From: Sympetrum striolatum
Taxonomy: Eukaryota; Arthropoda; Insecta; Odonata; Libellulidae
Length of the DNA stretch: 64,000 nucleotides
NCBI GenBank assembly: GCA_947579665.1
Contig: OX388346.1
Coordinates: 93,994,615 to 94,058,614, forward strand
Reading direction: 5' to 3'
The notes below the pieces were generated by a model. It searched no databases and had not been told where the DNA came from. It was given only the letters and a program-made list of their open reading frames with translations. Of this stretch, positions 24,933-37,533 are shown piece after piece (position 1 is the stretch's first letter; every line of letters begins with the position of its first letter). Made by a program: the position numbers and the translations under genes.

Positions 24933-24997
24933 ATGAATGAATGAATGAGTGAGTGTGTATATAGGTATATCCGGAGAAGCGTCTATATATAATAGAT
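24933..24997. repeat. GAAT/GAGT microsatellite and TCCGGAGAAGCG spacer
   Basis: (GAAT)n, GAGTGAGTGTGTATATAGG, ATCCGGAGAAGCGTC and TATAATAGATA between two reverse units. It is the fullest version of the direct-joint spacer. Confidence 0.82.
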
Positions 24998-26994
24998 ACG
25001 AGTAAAATGTTGCTTGCATACTGCAAGCAGAGAGACAACACTTATTTCATATCGGCATTATATCGGGACGGTCCTCAAAAGAAAAAAAAAGGATTGAAAA
25101 TATTCTTAAAATTCGCTTCAATTTTAGCGTCTGGCATCGAACCCGGGTCTTCCTGGTGAACTTACTAAGCGGCACAATAGAAGATCACTATATCTAACTA
25201 TGTGTGAAAATTCAAGCAGAAATATTTGCTACAACTGCTTCAAACGACGTTCTACTTTTCACGAATGTAAATGGCTCTCTGGATTCGAACCAAGGACGAT
25301 CGTGGGAATCTAGAACAAGTTCCTGAAATGTATCTATAATCTCTATCTGTATGCTGAATTTCAAGTTTCTATATAATTGGGAAACGGTTCCAAAAAATTC
25401 TTAAAAATCGGATCATTTACTGATTGTAGAGACGCCTGGTGGTGAAACCAGGAAACATTGATAGCTGTGAATTCACAGTTTGATTAGTAATGACTCGATC
25501 TTATCTTTTGCAAAGTTTCAAGTAGACATAATATCGGGAAGCACCTAAAATGTGTTTCCGTAATCTCCTTAAGAAATGCATTGAGGAATGTAAATGGCCC
25601 TCTGGGATCGAACCAAGGACCATAAGGGAGTATGTAAAATTTGATTATGAAACATAATTATGAATCAGAGAGACAACACTAATTTCATGTCGGCATCATA
25701 TCGGGACGGCCATCAAAAGAAAAAAATGGATTGAAATTTTTCTTAAAATTCGCTGAAATTCCATCGTCTGGCATCGAAACCGGGTCTTTACTGTGAACTT
25801 ACGATGCAGCACAATAGAACATCACCATCTCTAACTATGTGTGAAAATTCAAGCAGAAATATGGGCTACATCTGCCTTAAGAGACGTTCTAATTTTCACG
25901 AATTTAAACGGCTCTCTGGATTCGAACCAAGGACGAGTTTGGAAATCTAAAAAGTTTTTCTGAAAGTTATTTATGATCTCTATCTATATGCCGAATTTGA
26001 AGTTTCTATATTGTTGGCAAAGGTTTCAAAATAATTCCTAAATATCGGATCAACTTCTGATTGCAGAGACACCTGGTGTCGAACCCAGGACACATTGATA
26101 GCTGTGAATGCAAAGTTAGATTTGTATGGACTTGATCTTTCTATATGCAAAGTTTGAAGTCGATATCGTGCCGGGAAGTACCTAAAATTTGATTCCGTTA
26201 TCTCCATAACAAATGCATTGAGGAATTTAAATGTCCCTCTGGGATCGAACCAAGGACCATCAGCGAATACGTAAAATTTGATTACGATATATTTTTATGG
26301 TATCTAACCTCATACCGAATTTAAAGTTTCTATGCTACCGGAAAAGGGTCCAAAAAAAATCTTAAAAATCGCCACAATGCATTTTAAACGGCCGATTTTT
26401 GCCCCGACCTAGCATTGAACCAAGGATAATATTCGTATTTGTCTTTATGGTTTCCTTTAGATATGCACGGCGTCTAGATCTTGGAAATCTAAAAAATGTT
26501 TCTGAAAGTTATTAATGATCTCTATCTATATGCCGAATTTGAAGTTTCTACATGATTGGCAAAGGTTTCAAAATAATTCCTAAAAATCGGATCAACTTCT
26601 GATTGCAGAGACACCTGGTGTCGAACCCAGGACACATTGATATCTGTGAATACACGGTTTGATTTGCACGGACTTGATCATTCTTTGTACAAAGTTTGAA
26701 GTCGATATCGTGCCTGGAAGTACCTAAAATGTGTTTCCGTAATCTCCCATGGTTCCCAATGGATCCCAATCCCAATGGTTCCAAAAAATTCTTAAAAATC
26801 GGATCATTTACTGATTGTAGAGACGCCTGGTGGTAAAACCAGGAAACATTGGTAGCTGTGAATTCACAGTTTGATTAGTAATGACTTGATCTTATCTTAT
26901 GCAAAGTTTCAAGTAGATATAATATCGGGAAGCACCTAAAATGTGTTTCCGTAATCTCCATAGGAAATGCATTGAGGAATGTAAATGGCCCTCT
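24998..26994 (-). repeat. Rearranged B-box units, reverse
   Basis: Motifs near 25137, 25285, 25443 (GGTGAAACC), 25606, 25777, 25923, 26081, 26246, 26414, 26625 and 26833 (GGTAAAACC). At least three internal jumps are seen: near 25665 (C into the head region), near 26475 (B into E) and near 26750-26780 (D/C into E/D through a short ATGGTTCCCAATGG duplication). It ends in module C, where orientation flips. Confidence 0.85.
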
Positions 26995-27936
26995 GGGAAT
27001 CTAATCTGGGAAAAATCCAACATTGAACCTCGGTGTCATGGGTTCGATTCCAGAAGGCCCCAAAGTCGGGATTTTCTCCATAAGGATACATGGCGGGGAT
27101 TTTCGAAAATTTTTTTGAGGCACTTCCCAGAAAAAGAGCGATTTGAAATTCAAGGAATCGCTAGATGACGTGCATATCTAAAGGAAACCATAAAGACATC
27201 TACGAATATTATCCTTGGTTCGATGCTAGGTCGGGGCAAATATTGGCCGTTTAAAATGCATTGTGGCGATTTTTAAGATTTTTTTTGGACCCTTTTCCGA
27301 TGGCATAGAAACTTTAAATTCGGAATGGCGTTAGATATCATAAAAATATATCATAATCGAATTTTACATATTCGCTGATGGTCCTTGGTTCGATCCCAGA
27401 GGGACATTTAAATTCCTTCATGCATTTCTTACGGAGATAACGGAAACAAATTTTAGGTACTTCCCGATATTATATCTACTTGAAACTTTGCATAAGATAA
27501 AATCAAGTCATTACTAATCAAACTGTGAATTCACAGCTACCAATGTTTCCTGGTTTCACCTCCAGGCGTCTCTGCAATCAGAAGTTGATCCGATTTTTAG
27601 GATTTATTTTGATACCTTTCCCAATAATATAGAAACTTGAAATTTGGCATATAGATTTAGATAGTGAATAACTTTCAGAAACATTTTTTAAATTTCCAAG
27701 ATCGTCCTTGGTTCGAGTCCCGAGAGCCATTTACATTCCTGAATATTAGAGCGTTCTATTGTTTTTCATAGTAGTTTTACCAGTAAGACCCGGGTTCGAT
27801 GCCAGACGATGAATTTTCAGCGAATTTTAAGAAAAAATTATATCCTTTTTTTTTCTTATGAGGACTGTCCCGATGTGATGCCGATATGAAATTAGTATTG
27901 CCGATCTGCTTGCAGTATGCAAGCTACATTTTACTC

Positions 27937-27938
<2 letters not shown>
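26995..27938 (+). repeat. B-box unit, forward, missing its tail
   Basis: Begins inside module A upstream sequence. Motifs near 27038, 27220, 27390, 27553 (eroded, GGTTTCACCTCC), 27709 and 27790; the E-F step is shortened by a deletion. It ends at the head and CATTTTACTCGT. Confidence 0.88.
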
Positions 27939-28016
<78 letters not shown>

Positions 28017-28028
28017 GATATATATATA
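27939..28028. repeat. (TA)n tract at Helitron insertion site
   Basis: About 75 bp of pure TA plus TAATAGATATATATA, directly before the Helitron 5' end. Confidence 0.95.
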
Positions 28029-28289
28029 TCTATAAAAATGCCTGTATGTTTGTTTGCATGTATGTATGTATATTCCAGATAATCTCGAAAACTAGATGTC
28101 ACACAATGTTTTAACTTTTAACATCATTAAAAGTTTTTCCAGCGATGATGCAGTGGTAATTTTTATTTGCCTAAAGTCCACGGTTCGAACCCAGACGAGT
28201 AAAACAGTTTGCATAAGAAATACACGTAAAGTTAATTTTTTTCGTTGCATGGTTTATTCAATTTGCAAAAATAAATTAGAAAAAACAAT

Positions 28290-29780
28290 CATAGGAAGTC
28301 GAAACTAGCATCAAAAGAAGGGAAATACAATAAAAAGTCTTATTTTGGTCGAGAAATATCGTTTGCGATTAGAAATTGCGAAAATTTCGATAAAATATAC
28401 GAAAATTTTGTCTAAATTTCCATGTGTAAACAAACCCATTCCCTTGACGATATAAATTTTTTAAAATTCGAATTTTGTTGACGAGTCTGTAGCAACCAAG
28501 TTTTATTTATATCAATGTAATTGTTTACCGTCTTTTTGGTAAAATGAATGAGTTTTCTAACAGTGGTTTCTGAAAATGGATTTCTGTTGATCAATTCAAC
28601 TGGTTGCGTATAAATATCCCATTACGTTGCGTAAGTTTTGAAGTATATTCTTCCGAATTAAGTACTAAATCTAATCTTTTTGCAATGATGTATATTTAGC
28701 GATTGACGGGAATTGAGTTAGCGAAGAACGTAAAGCTTTCCCAGATTCGGTGTTTGTAATCAACGAAGAGTTGAACGGCGAGTTGTAAAGTTGTAGCAAA
28801 CCTCCAGCATTGTATGATGGACCAAAAAGGTAAAGCAATTTTATTTTGTTAAATGCAGGATGCAAAAATTGATTTATTCCTTTTTTTAAGTGCTTCCACT
28901 CCATATTCATTTACTCTCCTTCTGTTATTGGTGTATTTTTGTTCCTATTTTGACATTGCGATTACTTTTGTGGTTCGTGTTCATGTTACACCTTTTAAGA
29001 TTGAGATACGAATCAGCTCCGTACTACATTTACTTTCCGTATAGAATATTCATCGTTGGTTATTTGAGTGAAATGTAATTTATTTCTGTCATTTACGTTT
29101 AGTCGTAGGAAGTCGAAACTAGCATCAAAAGAAGGGAAATAGAATAAAGATTCTTATTTCGTCCGAGAAATATCGTTTGCGATTCGAAATTGCGAGAATT
29201 TTGATAAAATATACGAAAACTTTGTCTAAATTTCCGTGTAATAAACAACCCATTCCGTTGACGATCAAAGCCATTGTTGGTTTCGAACTCATGCGTGATT
29301 CCATAATGGCGGATCAATGACCAGTTAAAATTAAATTTGAAAAAAAAGAGTTGAAGGTTTATGAAGAAGAAAAAATTGAATGAAATTTAAGATTTGTTGT
29401 GACAAACAATATCCTGTGAAGAAACGCACGTTGAAAGGTACGAACATTTTTCCATTGATTTTTTCAATTTTCTTTAAGCGTCTGTGACAACCGAGTTTTG
29501 TTTATGGTAACGTGATTGTTAACTGAATATTCAGTGAAATTAAACGATTTTGAAATTGGAAGAATTTTCATTCTCGCTGTCAATTCCACTGATTTAAAAT
29601 AGTAACGTGGTAAGTTGTGGACCTCTCTCATATTATTTTTGAGTTTAGACGGAAATTACCGACGTCCTTATTTCTTATGTTTAATCGGTCTTTGTTTTCT
29701 TTTAAGTTTTGAGCGACGAGTGGTCAGGAGCGAATAAGTAACATTTCAAAGCTGCCTAAAAAGGTAAAGCGATTTCAGTT
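28290..29780. repeat. Tandem duplication inside the Helitron
   Basis: The block beginning TAGGAAGTCGAAACTAGCAT at about 28293 recurs at about 29103, with the next 160 bases highly similar (GAGAAATATCGTTTGCGATT in both). Looser similarity continues: GACAACCGAGTTTTGTTTAT-like sequence follows in both, and both end near AAAAGGTAAAGC (about 28823 and 29757). The copies are about 810-930 bp apart. AAAAG|GTAAAG looks like a splice donor, so the duplicated piece could be a captured 5' exon with promoter. That part is inference; no coding sequence is seen. Confidence 0.75.
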
Positions 29781-29828
29781 ATCTGTAGACCGTATAAAAT
29801 GTAAGATATTGTAGTAGAATGAGTAATC

Positions 29829-29931
29829 CCTTACTTCAGGGGTTTACAAACTACTGCCCGCGGGCCGCATCTGCTGTTTGATAGTTAATGCGGCCCTCGG
29901 GCTGAAAAGTTTGGAGACCCCTGCTCTACTT
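29829..29931. mobile_element. Miniature hAT-like MITE (87 bp) with 8-bp target duplication
   Basis: The element at 29837-29923 starts CAGGGGTTTACAAACT and ends AGTTTGGAGACCCCTG, with the arms pairing over about 36 bp (CCCG-GGGCCGCAT in both). The flanking octamers CCTTACTT and CTCTACTT match at 6 of 8 positions. CAGGGGT termini and 8-bp duplications are typical of hAT transposons. It has no coding capacity. Confidence 0.7.
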
Positions 29932-29939
29932 GAAACGCA

Positions 29940-31850
29940 ATATATCGAGAATATCATACACACAAATATAATATAATATATATAAAAAAAAATATAAATA
30001 GATATAATAGTTTTTGAAATTATTTATTAGTTTTTTAATCATTACTGGATGAAGTCTATTCTACTTGCTATTTAGTATTGAAAATTCTTACTGCAACAGA
30101 TGTAAAAACGTTTAAAAACTTATGTAACACTAATGGCTGGTATAGTAATGTATATTTTGCATTGGTCATAACTGCAATCTTCACATAATTGGCTTTGTCT
30201 TTTCATTATATTGTTTATTAGTTTCAATATTATGAAATTCCATGATTTTATGTATCGTTAATTATTTTTGTTCTAGGGTACTAATTATTTAGTTTAGTTC
30301 TGTTTTGTTTGAAATCCGTGTAGAAATATCTAATACTGCTTAAATTAGAGCTGCAGTAGCAATATCAGTGTTCAAATATAATTAACAGCATCGTGATCCA
30401 CTTACTGATTTATGCATTTCGTTATGAATATTTAATATGATTTACCTAGGTATTTACTGGACAGAGTGTCATGTCGAAATTAAACTCTGATATTGAAAAC
30501 AGCTCACCCATATGTCAATATTTAGCATGCTGTACGATGAAATTTATTAATTTTACCTCCGCCGAAGAATAGGTTATGATTCTTACACATCTTGAACATA
30601 AGTTTGTTTTTGGGATAAGAAACTATACAGATAACCACAAAATGTAAATTTACTTAGGCCACCATTCACCTTCTCAACGGAGGTAGGCGGTAACTTTATT
30701 TATAAATTACTGTGAAGATTCTACGCTGAATGTATTTAGGGGATCAAGGAAATAATTTATCTTAAAAGTTATTCATTATTTACTGGAGAAGGAATTATTA
30801 TATCAGACCATTTGCATTGCCGATATTTTCCCGTCACTCGCGTAGTACATAGATAAATCTTAAAATCTTAACCAAGTCCCGTACACAGACATATCGGCAA
30901 AGTGTTTACCGAGATCAAACTAGCATTTTTCGAAGACTTATCACTTGGATCCAAAAGGAACTTCACATATTCCTGACATATTACTATGTGAGACTGTCAA
31001 TGTTATTAATCGATCGAAAATATTTTCAGAAATAAAATAATTGCAAATATTAAACTTCGTTAACATCACGATCTATTTAGGTTTGTAATCAAATACTTTA
31101 CTGCTCACTTAACCCAATACTAAGACTTATAATATAATGAATTTCGACTTAAAAGCATAGTTCCACAGACTGATTTCGGTAAAGTTGTTACTCTATAGTC
31201 ATGGCTTTTATCGTTCCGTCCAATATGGCGTTATATCTTGCACTTAATAATTCCCGAGATCTACGGCTACGTTCCTGGGCATTAATTAACATACCACTTC
31301 ATTTTGTACGTGTCACGAATTCTCACTAACAACCTCATGTTATAAGCATAACCAAGATAAAACAATAAAACATACCTTCTGGTTCCATGATGCACCATTT
31401 CTTATTTAATGTGTATAGTTTTTTCTTCACGCAAGAAATATAACAATAGCTTCTTTGTCCATTCTCGGAATCACACTTATTCAGTTACTGAAGATATCCT
31501 CTCAATGATGACCAGTCGAAAGTTTGCTGCTTCATTCGGCGTAGAAAGAAGAAAAATGCTTCTTAGGAGTTAAATGTCAGAAGGGAAGAAGCTATTATGT
31601 ATGCCTCACTTTCATACGTAGATACATTTTGATACATTGTCACGGAAAAGCTCATTCAGCTATAACAACCTGCCCGCATCTCATTCAAATTATATAAGAT
31701 TAAATATTAAGTTGTAACAGCTTTTTAGACTTAATTGTAACTTACATTTCTTGGTATATGTGTTTGGAAAGTCTGGTATTCGCTATTTACCAACAATTAC
31801 GAAGCATGTGTTTCGATCAAGGTTGTTACACTGGTATTTATAAAATTATA
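29940..31850. other. AT-rich Helitron interior, nothing recognised
   Basis: About 1.9 kb of AT-rich sequence with no long ORF, RNA gene or repeat family that I recognise. It is presumably captured or decayed DNA carried by the Helitron. Confidence 0.5.
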
Positions 31851-31885
31851 TATCCCCGTTGAGAATCAACGGGTACTTCTGCTAG

Positions 31886-32994
31886 TACCTATATACACAC
31901 TCACTCATTCATTCATTCATAGGGGATCAAAATTCTAACCATGTTCCACAAGTGCCACCGACTTGAAATTTTTACGACGTTATGGCCATGACGTGTAACC
32001 TCCAGGAAAAAACCGACCTTGATCCTCGGTGTCATGGGTTCGATTCCAGAAGGCCCCAAAGTCGCGATTTTCCCCATAAGATTACATGGCGGGGATTTTC
32101 GAAAATTTTTTTGAGGCACTTTCCGGAAAAGGAGATAGTTGAAATTCGAGGGATTGCTAGAAGCCATGCATATCCAACGAAAATCGAAAAGACATCTTCG
32201 AATATAGTCCATGGTTCGATGCTAGGTCGGGGCAAAAATCGGCCGTTTAAAATGCATGGCGGCGATTTTGAAGATTTTTTTAATCCTTTCCCGATAACAT
32301 GGATACGTGAAACTCGGCACGTGGATAGATATCATGAATATATTTCATAATCAAAATTTTTATGTTCGCTGATGGTCCTTGGTTCGATCCCAGGGGGCCA
32401 TTTGCACTTCTCAATGCATTTCTTACGGAGATAACGGAAACAAAATTTAGGTACTTCCCGGCATGCTATCGACTTCAAGCTTTGCATGATACAAGTGCAA
32501 GTCATTACAAATCAAACTGTTTATTCACTGCTTACAATATGTCCTGGGATCGACACCAGGTGTCTCTGCAATCAAAAGTTGATCCGATTTTTAGGAATTA
32601 ATTTGAAACCTTTCCCAATAATATAGAAACTTGAAATTCGGCATATAGATAGAGATCATTAATAACTTTCAGAAACATCTTTTAGATTTCTAGGATCGTC
32701 CTTGCTTCGAATCCAAAGAGCCATTTACATCTGTGAAAAGTAGGACGTCATTTGAGGCAGTTCGAGCCAATATTTCTGCTTGAATTTTCACACATAGTAA
32801 GAGATGGTGATTTTCGGTTTTGCTGCATATTAGGTTCACCAGGAATGCCTAGGTTAGATGCCAGACGATTAAATTGCAGCGAATTTTAAGATTATTTTCA
32901 ATTTTTTTTTCTTTTTAGGACCGTCCCGAAATGATGCCGATATGAAATTTGTGTTGTAGATCTGCTTGCAGTGTGCAAGCTACATTTAACTCGT
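31886..32994 (+). repeat. B-box unit, forward, resuming after the Helitron
   Basis: Begins with TACCTATATACACACTCACT and (CATT)n spacer, then the alternative tail (GGGGATCAAAATTC). Motifs near 32036, 32216, 32384, 32553 (GGGATCGACACC), 32705 (TTGCTTCGAATCC) and 32850 (AGGTTAGATGCC). The head ends ATTTAACTCGT, so the usual TTTT run is broken. Confidence 0.88.
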
Positions 32995-33037
32995 ATATAT
33001 ATATAGGTATATCCGGAGAAGCGTCTATATATAATAG

Positions 33038-34112
33038 ACGAGTAAAATGTAGCTTGCATACTGCAAGCAGATCGACAACACCATTTTCATGTCGGCATCA
33101 TATCGGGACGGCCATCAAAAGAAAAAAATGGATTGAAATTTTTCTTAAAATTCGCTGAAATTCCATCGTCTGGCATCGAACCCTGGTCTTTACTGTGAAC
33201 TTACTATGCAGCACAATAGAACATCACCATCCCTAACTTTGTGTGAAAATTCAAGCAGAAAGATGGGCTACAACTGCCTCAAAAGACGTTCTAATTTTCA
33301 CGAATTTAAATGGCTCTCTGGATTCGAACCAAGGACGATCATGGAAATCTAAAAAATGTTTCTGAAAGTTATTTATGATCTCTATCTATATGCCGAATTT
33401 GAAGTTTCTATATTATTGGCAAAGGTTTCAAAATAATTCCTAAAAATCGGATCAACTTCTGATTGCAGAGACACCTGGTGTCGAACCCAGGACACTTTGA
33501 TAGCTGTGAATGCACTGTTTGATTTGTATGGACTTGATCTTTCTTCATGCAAAGTTTTAAGTCGATAGCATGCCGGGAAGTACCTTAAACTTGTTTCCGT
33601 TATCTCCATAAGAAATGCATTGAGGAATGTAAATGGCCCTCTGGGATCGAACCAAGGACCATCAGCGAATATGTAAAATTTGATTATGAAATATATTTAT
33701 AATCTCCAACTCCATGCCGAATTTCAAGTTTCCATGCCATCGGGAAGGGGTCCAAAAAAAATCTTAAAAATCGCCACAATACATTTTAAACGGCCGATTT
33801 TTGCCTCGATCTAGCATCGAACCCAGGATATTTTCCGTAAAACTCATTTATGTTTTCGATAGATCATGACCATATATAAAGGCTCCTAGATTTTCGATTC
33901 TCTACCTATCCCGGAAGTATTTTTTAAAAATTCCCGAAAATCAAAGCAATGCATTTAAACGGGAAAAATCGAGACTTTGGGGCCCTCTGGAATCGAACCC
34001 ATGACACTGAGGATCAAAGTCGCTTTTTTCCTGGGGGTTTCACGTTATGGCCAATATGTCATAAAAATTTCAGATCAATGACGCTTGTAGTTTAGGCTGT
34101 GAATTTGTATCC
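33038..34112 (-). repeat. Complete B-box unit, reverse
   Basis: Head-to-head with the previous unit through a TCCGGAGAAGCG spacer (32995-33037). Motifs near 33175, 33326, 33480, 33647, 33817 and 33996. Confidence 0.92.
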
Positions 34113-34172
34113 TATCTATCTATATAGGTATATATATGAATGAATCCGGAGAAGCATCTATATATAATAGAT

Positions 34173-35280
34173 ACGAGTAAAATGTAGCTTGCACACTGCA
34201 AGCAGATGGACAACTCTAATTTCATGTCGGCATCATATCGGGAAGGCCGTCAAAAGAAAAAAAATGGATTGAAAATATTTTGATTATTTGCTGCAATTTA
34301 TTCGTCCGGCATCGAACCCGGCTCTACTTGGTGATAATTACTATGCAGCACAATAGAAAATCACCATCTCTTACTATCTGTGAAAATTCAAGCAGAAATA
34401 TCAACTGCAACTGCATCAAACGACGTCCTACTTTTCCCTTATATTTCTTATGAGAGAAATGTTAATGTGGTCTGGCATCGAACCCAGGAATATTACGGTC
34501 TCCTGAAAACTGTTTTCTTAAACCAGTTTTAACCATACATCTTCCAGCCAAGCACGAACTTCCTATCATTGCGATAAGTGCATCAAATATATAATGAAAT
34601 ACTAACCCTATGTATTTTAAACGGGAGTCATATTTACCGCCCGGCATCGAACCAGGGTCTTTCTGGTGATACTTACTATGCAACATAATAGAAGATATTA
34701 TTCTTTAACTATGTGCGAAAATTCAAGCAGAAATATTGGCTGCAACTGCCTCAATCGAAGTCTTACTTTTCCCTTATATTCCTTATAAGAGAAATGTTAA
34801 TGTGCTCTGGCATCGAACCCAGGAATAGTACGGTCTTATGAAAATTTTTTTCTTAAAATAATTGTTACCTTACACTTTCCGGCTAAGCACGAACTTCCTA
34901 TTATTTCGAGAAATGCATCAAAAAAAATAATGAAAAAAAGCTCCCATGTATTTTAAAGGGCAGATATTTGCATCATCCTAGCATCGAACCCAGGATATTT
35001 TTTGTGAAAGTCATTGCTGTTTTCAAAAGTCCAAGACCATAAATATAGGCTCCTTGAGTTTTATTTCTCTACCTATCCGGAAAGTATTTTTTTTAAATTC
35101 CCGAAAATCACGGCAATGCATTTAAACGGGAAAAATCGGGACTTTGGGGCCCTCTGGAATCGAACCTATGACACTGAGGATCAAAGTCGCTTTTTTCCTG
35201 GGGGTTTCACGTTATGGCCAATATATCATAAAAATTTCAAGTCAATGACGCTTGTGGTTTAGCCTGTGAATTTGTATCCT
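34173..35280 (-). repeat. Complete B-box unit, reverse, variant subfamily
   Basis: Follows a TCTA/TCCGGA spacer (34113-34172). Motifs near 34312, 34473, 34646 (GCCCGGCATCGAACCAGGG), 34819, 34982 and 35159. Modules C-E are of the variant type described at 3103-4206. Confidence 0.88.
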
Positions 35281-35302
35281 ATCTATATAGCTATATAGCT
35301 AT

Positions 35303-36379
35303 ACGAGTAAAATGTTGCTTGCATACTGCAAGCAGATCGGCAACACTATTTTCATGTCGGCATCATATCCGGACGACCATCAAAAGAAAAAAAAAGATTG
35401 AATTTTTTCTTAAAATTTGCCTAAATTCCATCGTCTGGCATCGAACCCGGGTCTTTACTGTGAACTTACTATGCAGCACAATAGAACATCACCATCTCTA
35501 ACGATGTGTGAAAATTCAAGCAGAAATATGGGCTACAACTGCCTCAAAAGACGTTCTAATTATCACGAATTTAAATGGCTCTCTGGATTCGAACCAAGGA
35601 CGATCTTGGATATTTAAAAAATGTTTCTGAAAGTTATTTATGATCTCTATGTATATGCTAAATTTCAAGTTTCTATATTATTGGGAAAGGTTTCAATATA
35701 ATTCCTAAAAATCGGATCAACTTCTTATTGCAGAGACACCTGGTGTCGAACCCAGGAGACATTGATAGCAATGAATACATAGTTTGATTTGCTAAGACTG
35801 GTTCTTCTATCATGCTAAGTTTTAAGTCGATAGCATGCCGGCAAGTACCTAAAATTTGTTTCCGTTATCTCCGTAAGAAATGCATTGAGGAATATAAATG
35901 TCCCTCTGGGATCGAACCAAGGACCATCAGCGAATATGCAAAATTCGATTATGATATATTTTTACAGTATCTAACCTCATGCCGAATTTCAAGTTTCCAT
36001 GCCATCGGGAAAGGGTCCAAAAAAAATCATAAAAATCGCCACAATGCTTTTTAAACGGCCGATTTTTGCCTCGACCTAGCATCGAACCCAGGATATTTTC
36101 CGTAAAACTCATTTATGATTTCGATAGATCATCACCATATATATAGGCTTCTTGAGTTTTATTTCTCTACCTATCCGGAAAGTATTTTTTTTTAATTCCT
36201 GAAAATCACGGCAATGCATTTAAACGGGAAAAATCGGGACTTTGGAGCCCCCTGGCATCGAACCCATGACACTGAGGATCTAAATCGCAATTTTTCTGGT
36301 GGCTACACGTTATGGCCAATACGCCGTAAAAATTTCAGCTCAATCACTCTTGTGGTTTAGGCTGTGAGTTTGTATCCTC
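35303..36379 (-). repeat. Complete B-box unit, reverse
   Basis: Joined through TATATAGCTATATAGC (35281-35302). Motifs near 35440, 35590, 35747, 35910, 36079 and 36257. Confidence 0.92.
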
Positions 36380-36431
36380 TCTATATATATATCTATTATA
36401 TATAGATGCTTCTCCGGATTCATTCATATAT

Positions 36432-37507
36432 ACGAGTAAAATGTAGCTTGCATACTGCAAGCAGATCGGCAATACTAATTTATATCGGCATCATATCGGG
36501 ACGGTCTTTAAAAGAAAAAAAAAGGATTTAATTTTTTCTTAAAATTCGCTGAAATTTCATCGTCTGGCATCGAACCCGGGTCTTACTGGTAAACCTACTA
36601 TGAAACACAATAGAAGATCACCATCTCTAACTATGTGTGAAAATTCAAGCAGAAATATTGGCTATAACTGCCTCAAAAAACGTTCTAATTTTCACGAATG
36701 TTAATGCCTCTCGGGACTCGAACCAAGGACGATCGTGGAATTCTAAAATATGTTTCTGATAGATATTTATGATCTCTATCTATATGCCGAATTTCAAGTT
36801 TCTATTTTAGTGGGAAAGGTTTCAAAATAATTCCTAAAAATCGGATCAAATTCTGATTTCAGAGACACCTGGTGTCGAACCCAGGACGTATTGCAAGCTG
36901 TGAATGCAGAGTTTGATGTGTAAAGACTTACTCTTGTATCAAGCAAAGTTTGAAGTTGATAGCATGTCGGAAAGTACCTAAATTTTGTTTCCGTTGTCTC
37001 CGTAAGAAATGCATTGAGAAGTGCAAATGGCCCTCTGGGATCGAACCAAGGACCATCAGCGAACATGTAAAATTTGATTATGAAGTATATTCATGATATC
37101 TATCCACGTGCCGAGTTTCGAATATCCATGTTATCGGGAAAGGATCCAAAAAAAATCTTCAAAATCGCCGTAATGCATTTTAAACGGCCGATTTTTGCCC
37201 CGACCAAGCATCGAACCATGGACTATATGCTAAGATGTTTTTCTGATTTTCGTTGGATACGCACGGCTTCTAGCGATCCCTCGAGTTTCAACTCTTTCTC
37301 TCCCCGGGAAGTACCTCAAAAAAATTTTCGAAAATCCCCGCCATGTATTCTTATGGAGAAAATCGCGACTTTGGGGCCCTCTGGAATCGAACCCATGACC
37401 CTGAGGATCAAAATTGCAATTTTTCTGGCGGTTACACGTTATGGCCAATACGTCGTAAAAATTTCAAGTCAATCACGCTGGTGGTTTAGGCTGTGAATTA
37501 GTATCCT
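36432..37507 (-). repeat. Complete B-box unit, reverse
   Basis: Preceded by a spacer with an inverted TCCGGA motif (36380-36431). Motifs near 36572, 36718, 36879, 37042, 37208 and 37388. Confidence 0.92.
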
Positions 37508-37533
37508 ATCTATCTATCTATCTATATAGGTAT

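Larger units (their letters stand above)
28029..31885 (+). mobile_element. Non-autonomous Helitron, 3.86 kb
   Basis: The 5' end is TCTATAAAAATGCCTGTATG after an A at 28028. The 3' end is the 8-bp hairpin CCCGTTGA-GAA-TCAACGGG (31854-31872), then TACTTCTG, then CTAG (31882-31885), followed by T at 31886. A 5' TC, a 3' hairpin about ten bases before CTRR, and target A^T without duplication are the defining Helitron end features. The flanks are B-box array on both sides. No Rep or helicase motifs are seen in any reading frame, so it needs proteins supplied elsewhere. The interior holds a duplicated segment (28290-29780), a short hAT-like MITE (29837-29923) and about 2 kb of AT-rich sequence that I cannot assign. 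Confidence 0.85.

Noticed and set aside
1..28028. CRISPR-like array, because of short conserved motifs at regular spacing.
   Set aside because: The spacing is about 150-176 bp, the linkers are themselves repeated in fixed order, and the context is clearly eukaryotic.
27917..28114. ORFs made of repeated Tyr-Ile residues.
   Set aside because: Translation of (TA)n; no biological protein.
28293..29270. LTR retrotransposon, from the pair of direct repeats.
   Set aside because: There are no TG...CA ends, primer binding site, gag or pol. The repeats lie inside a Helitron with clear ends and are better explained as internal duplication.
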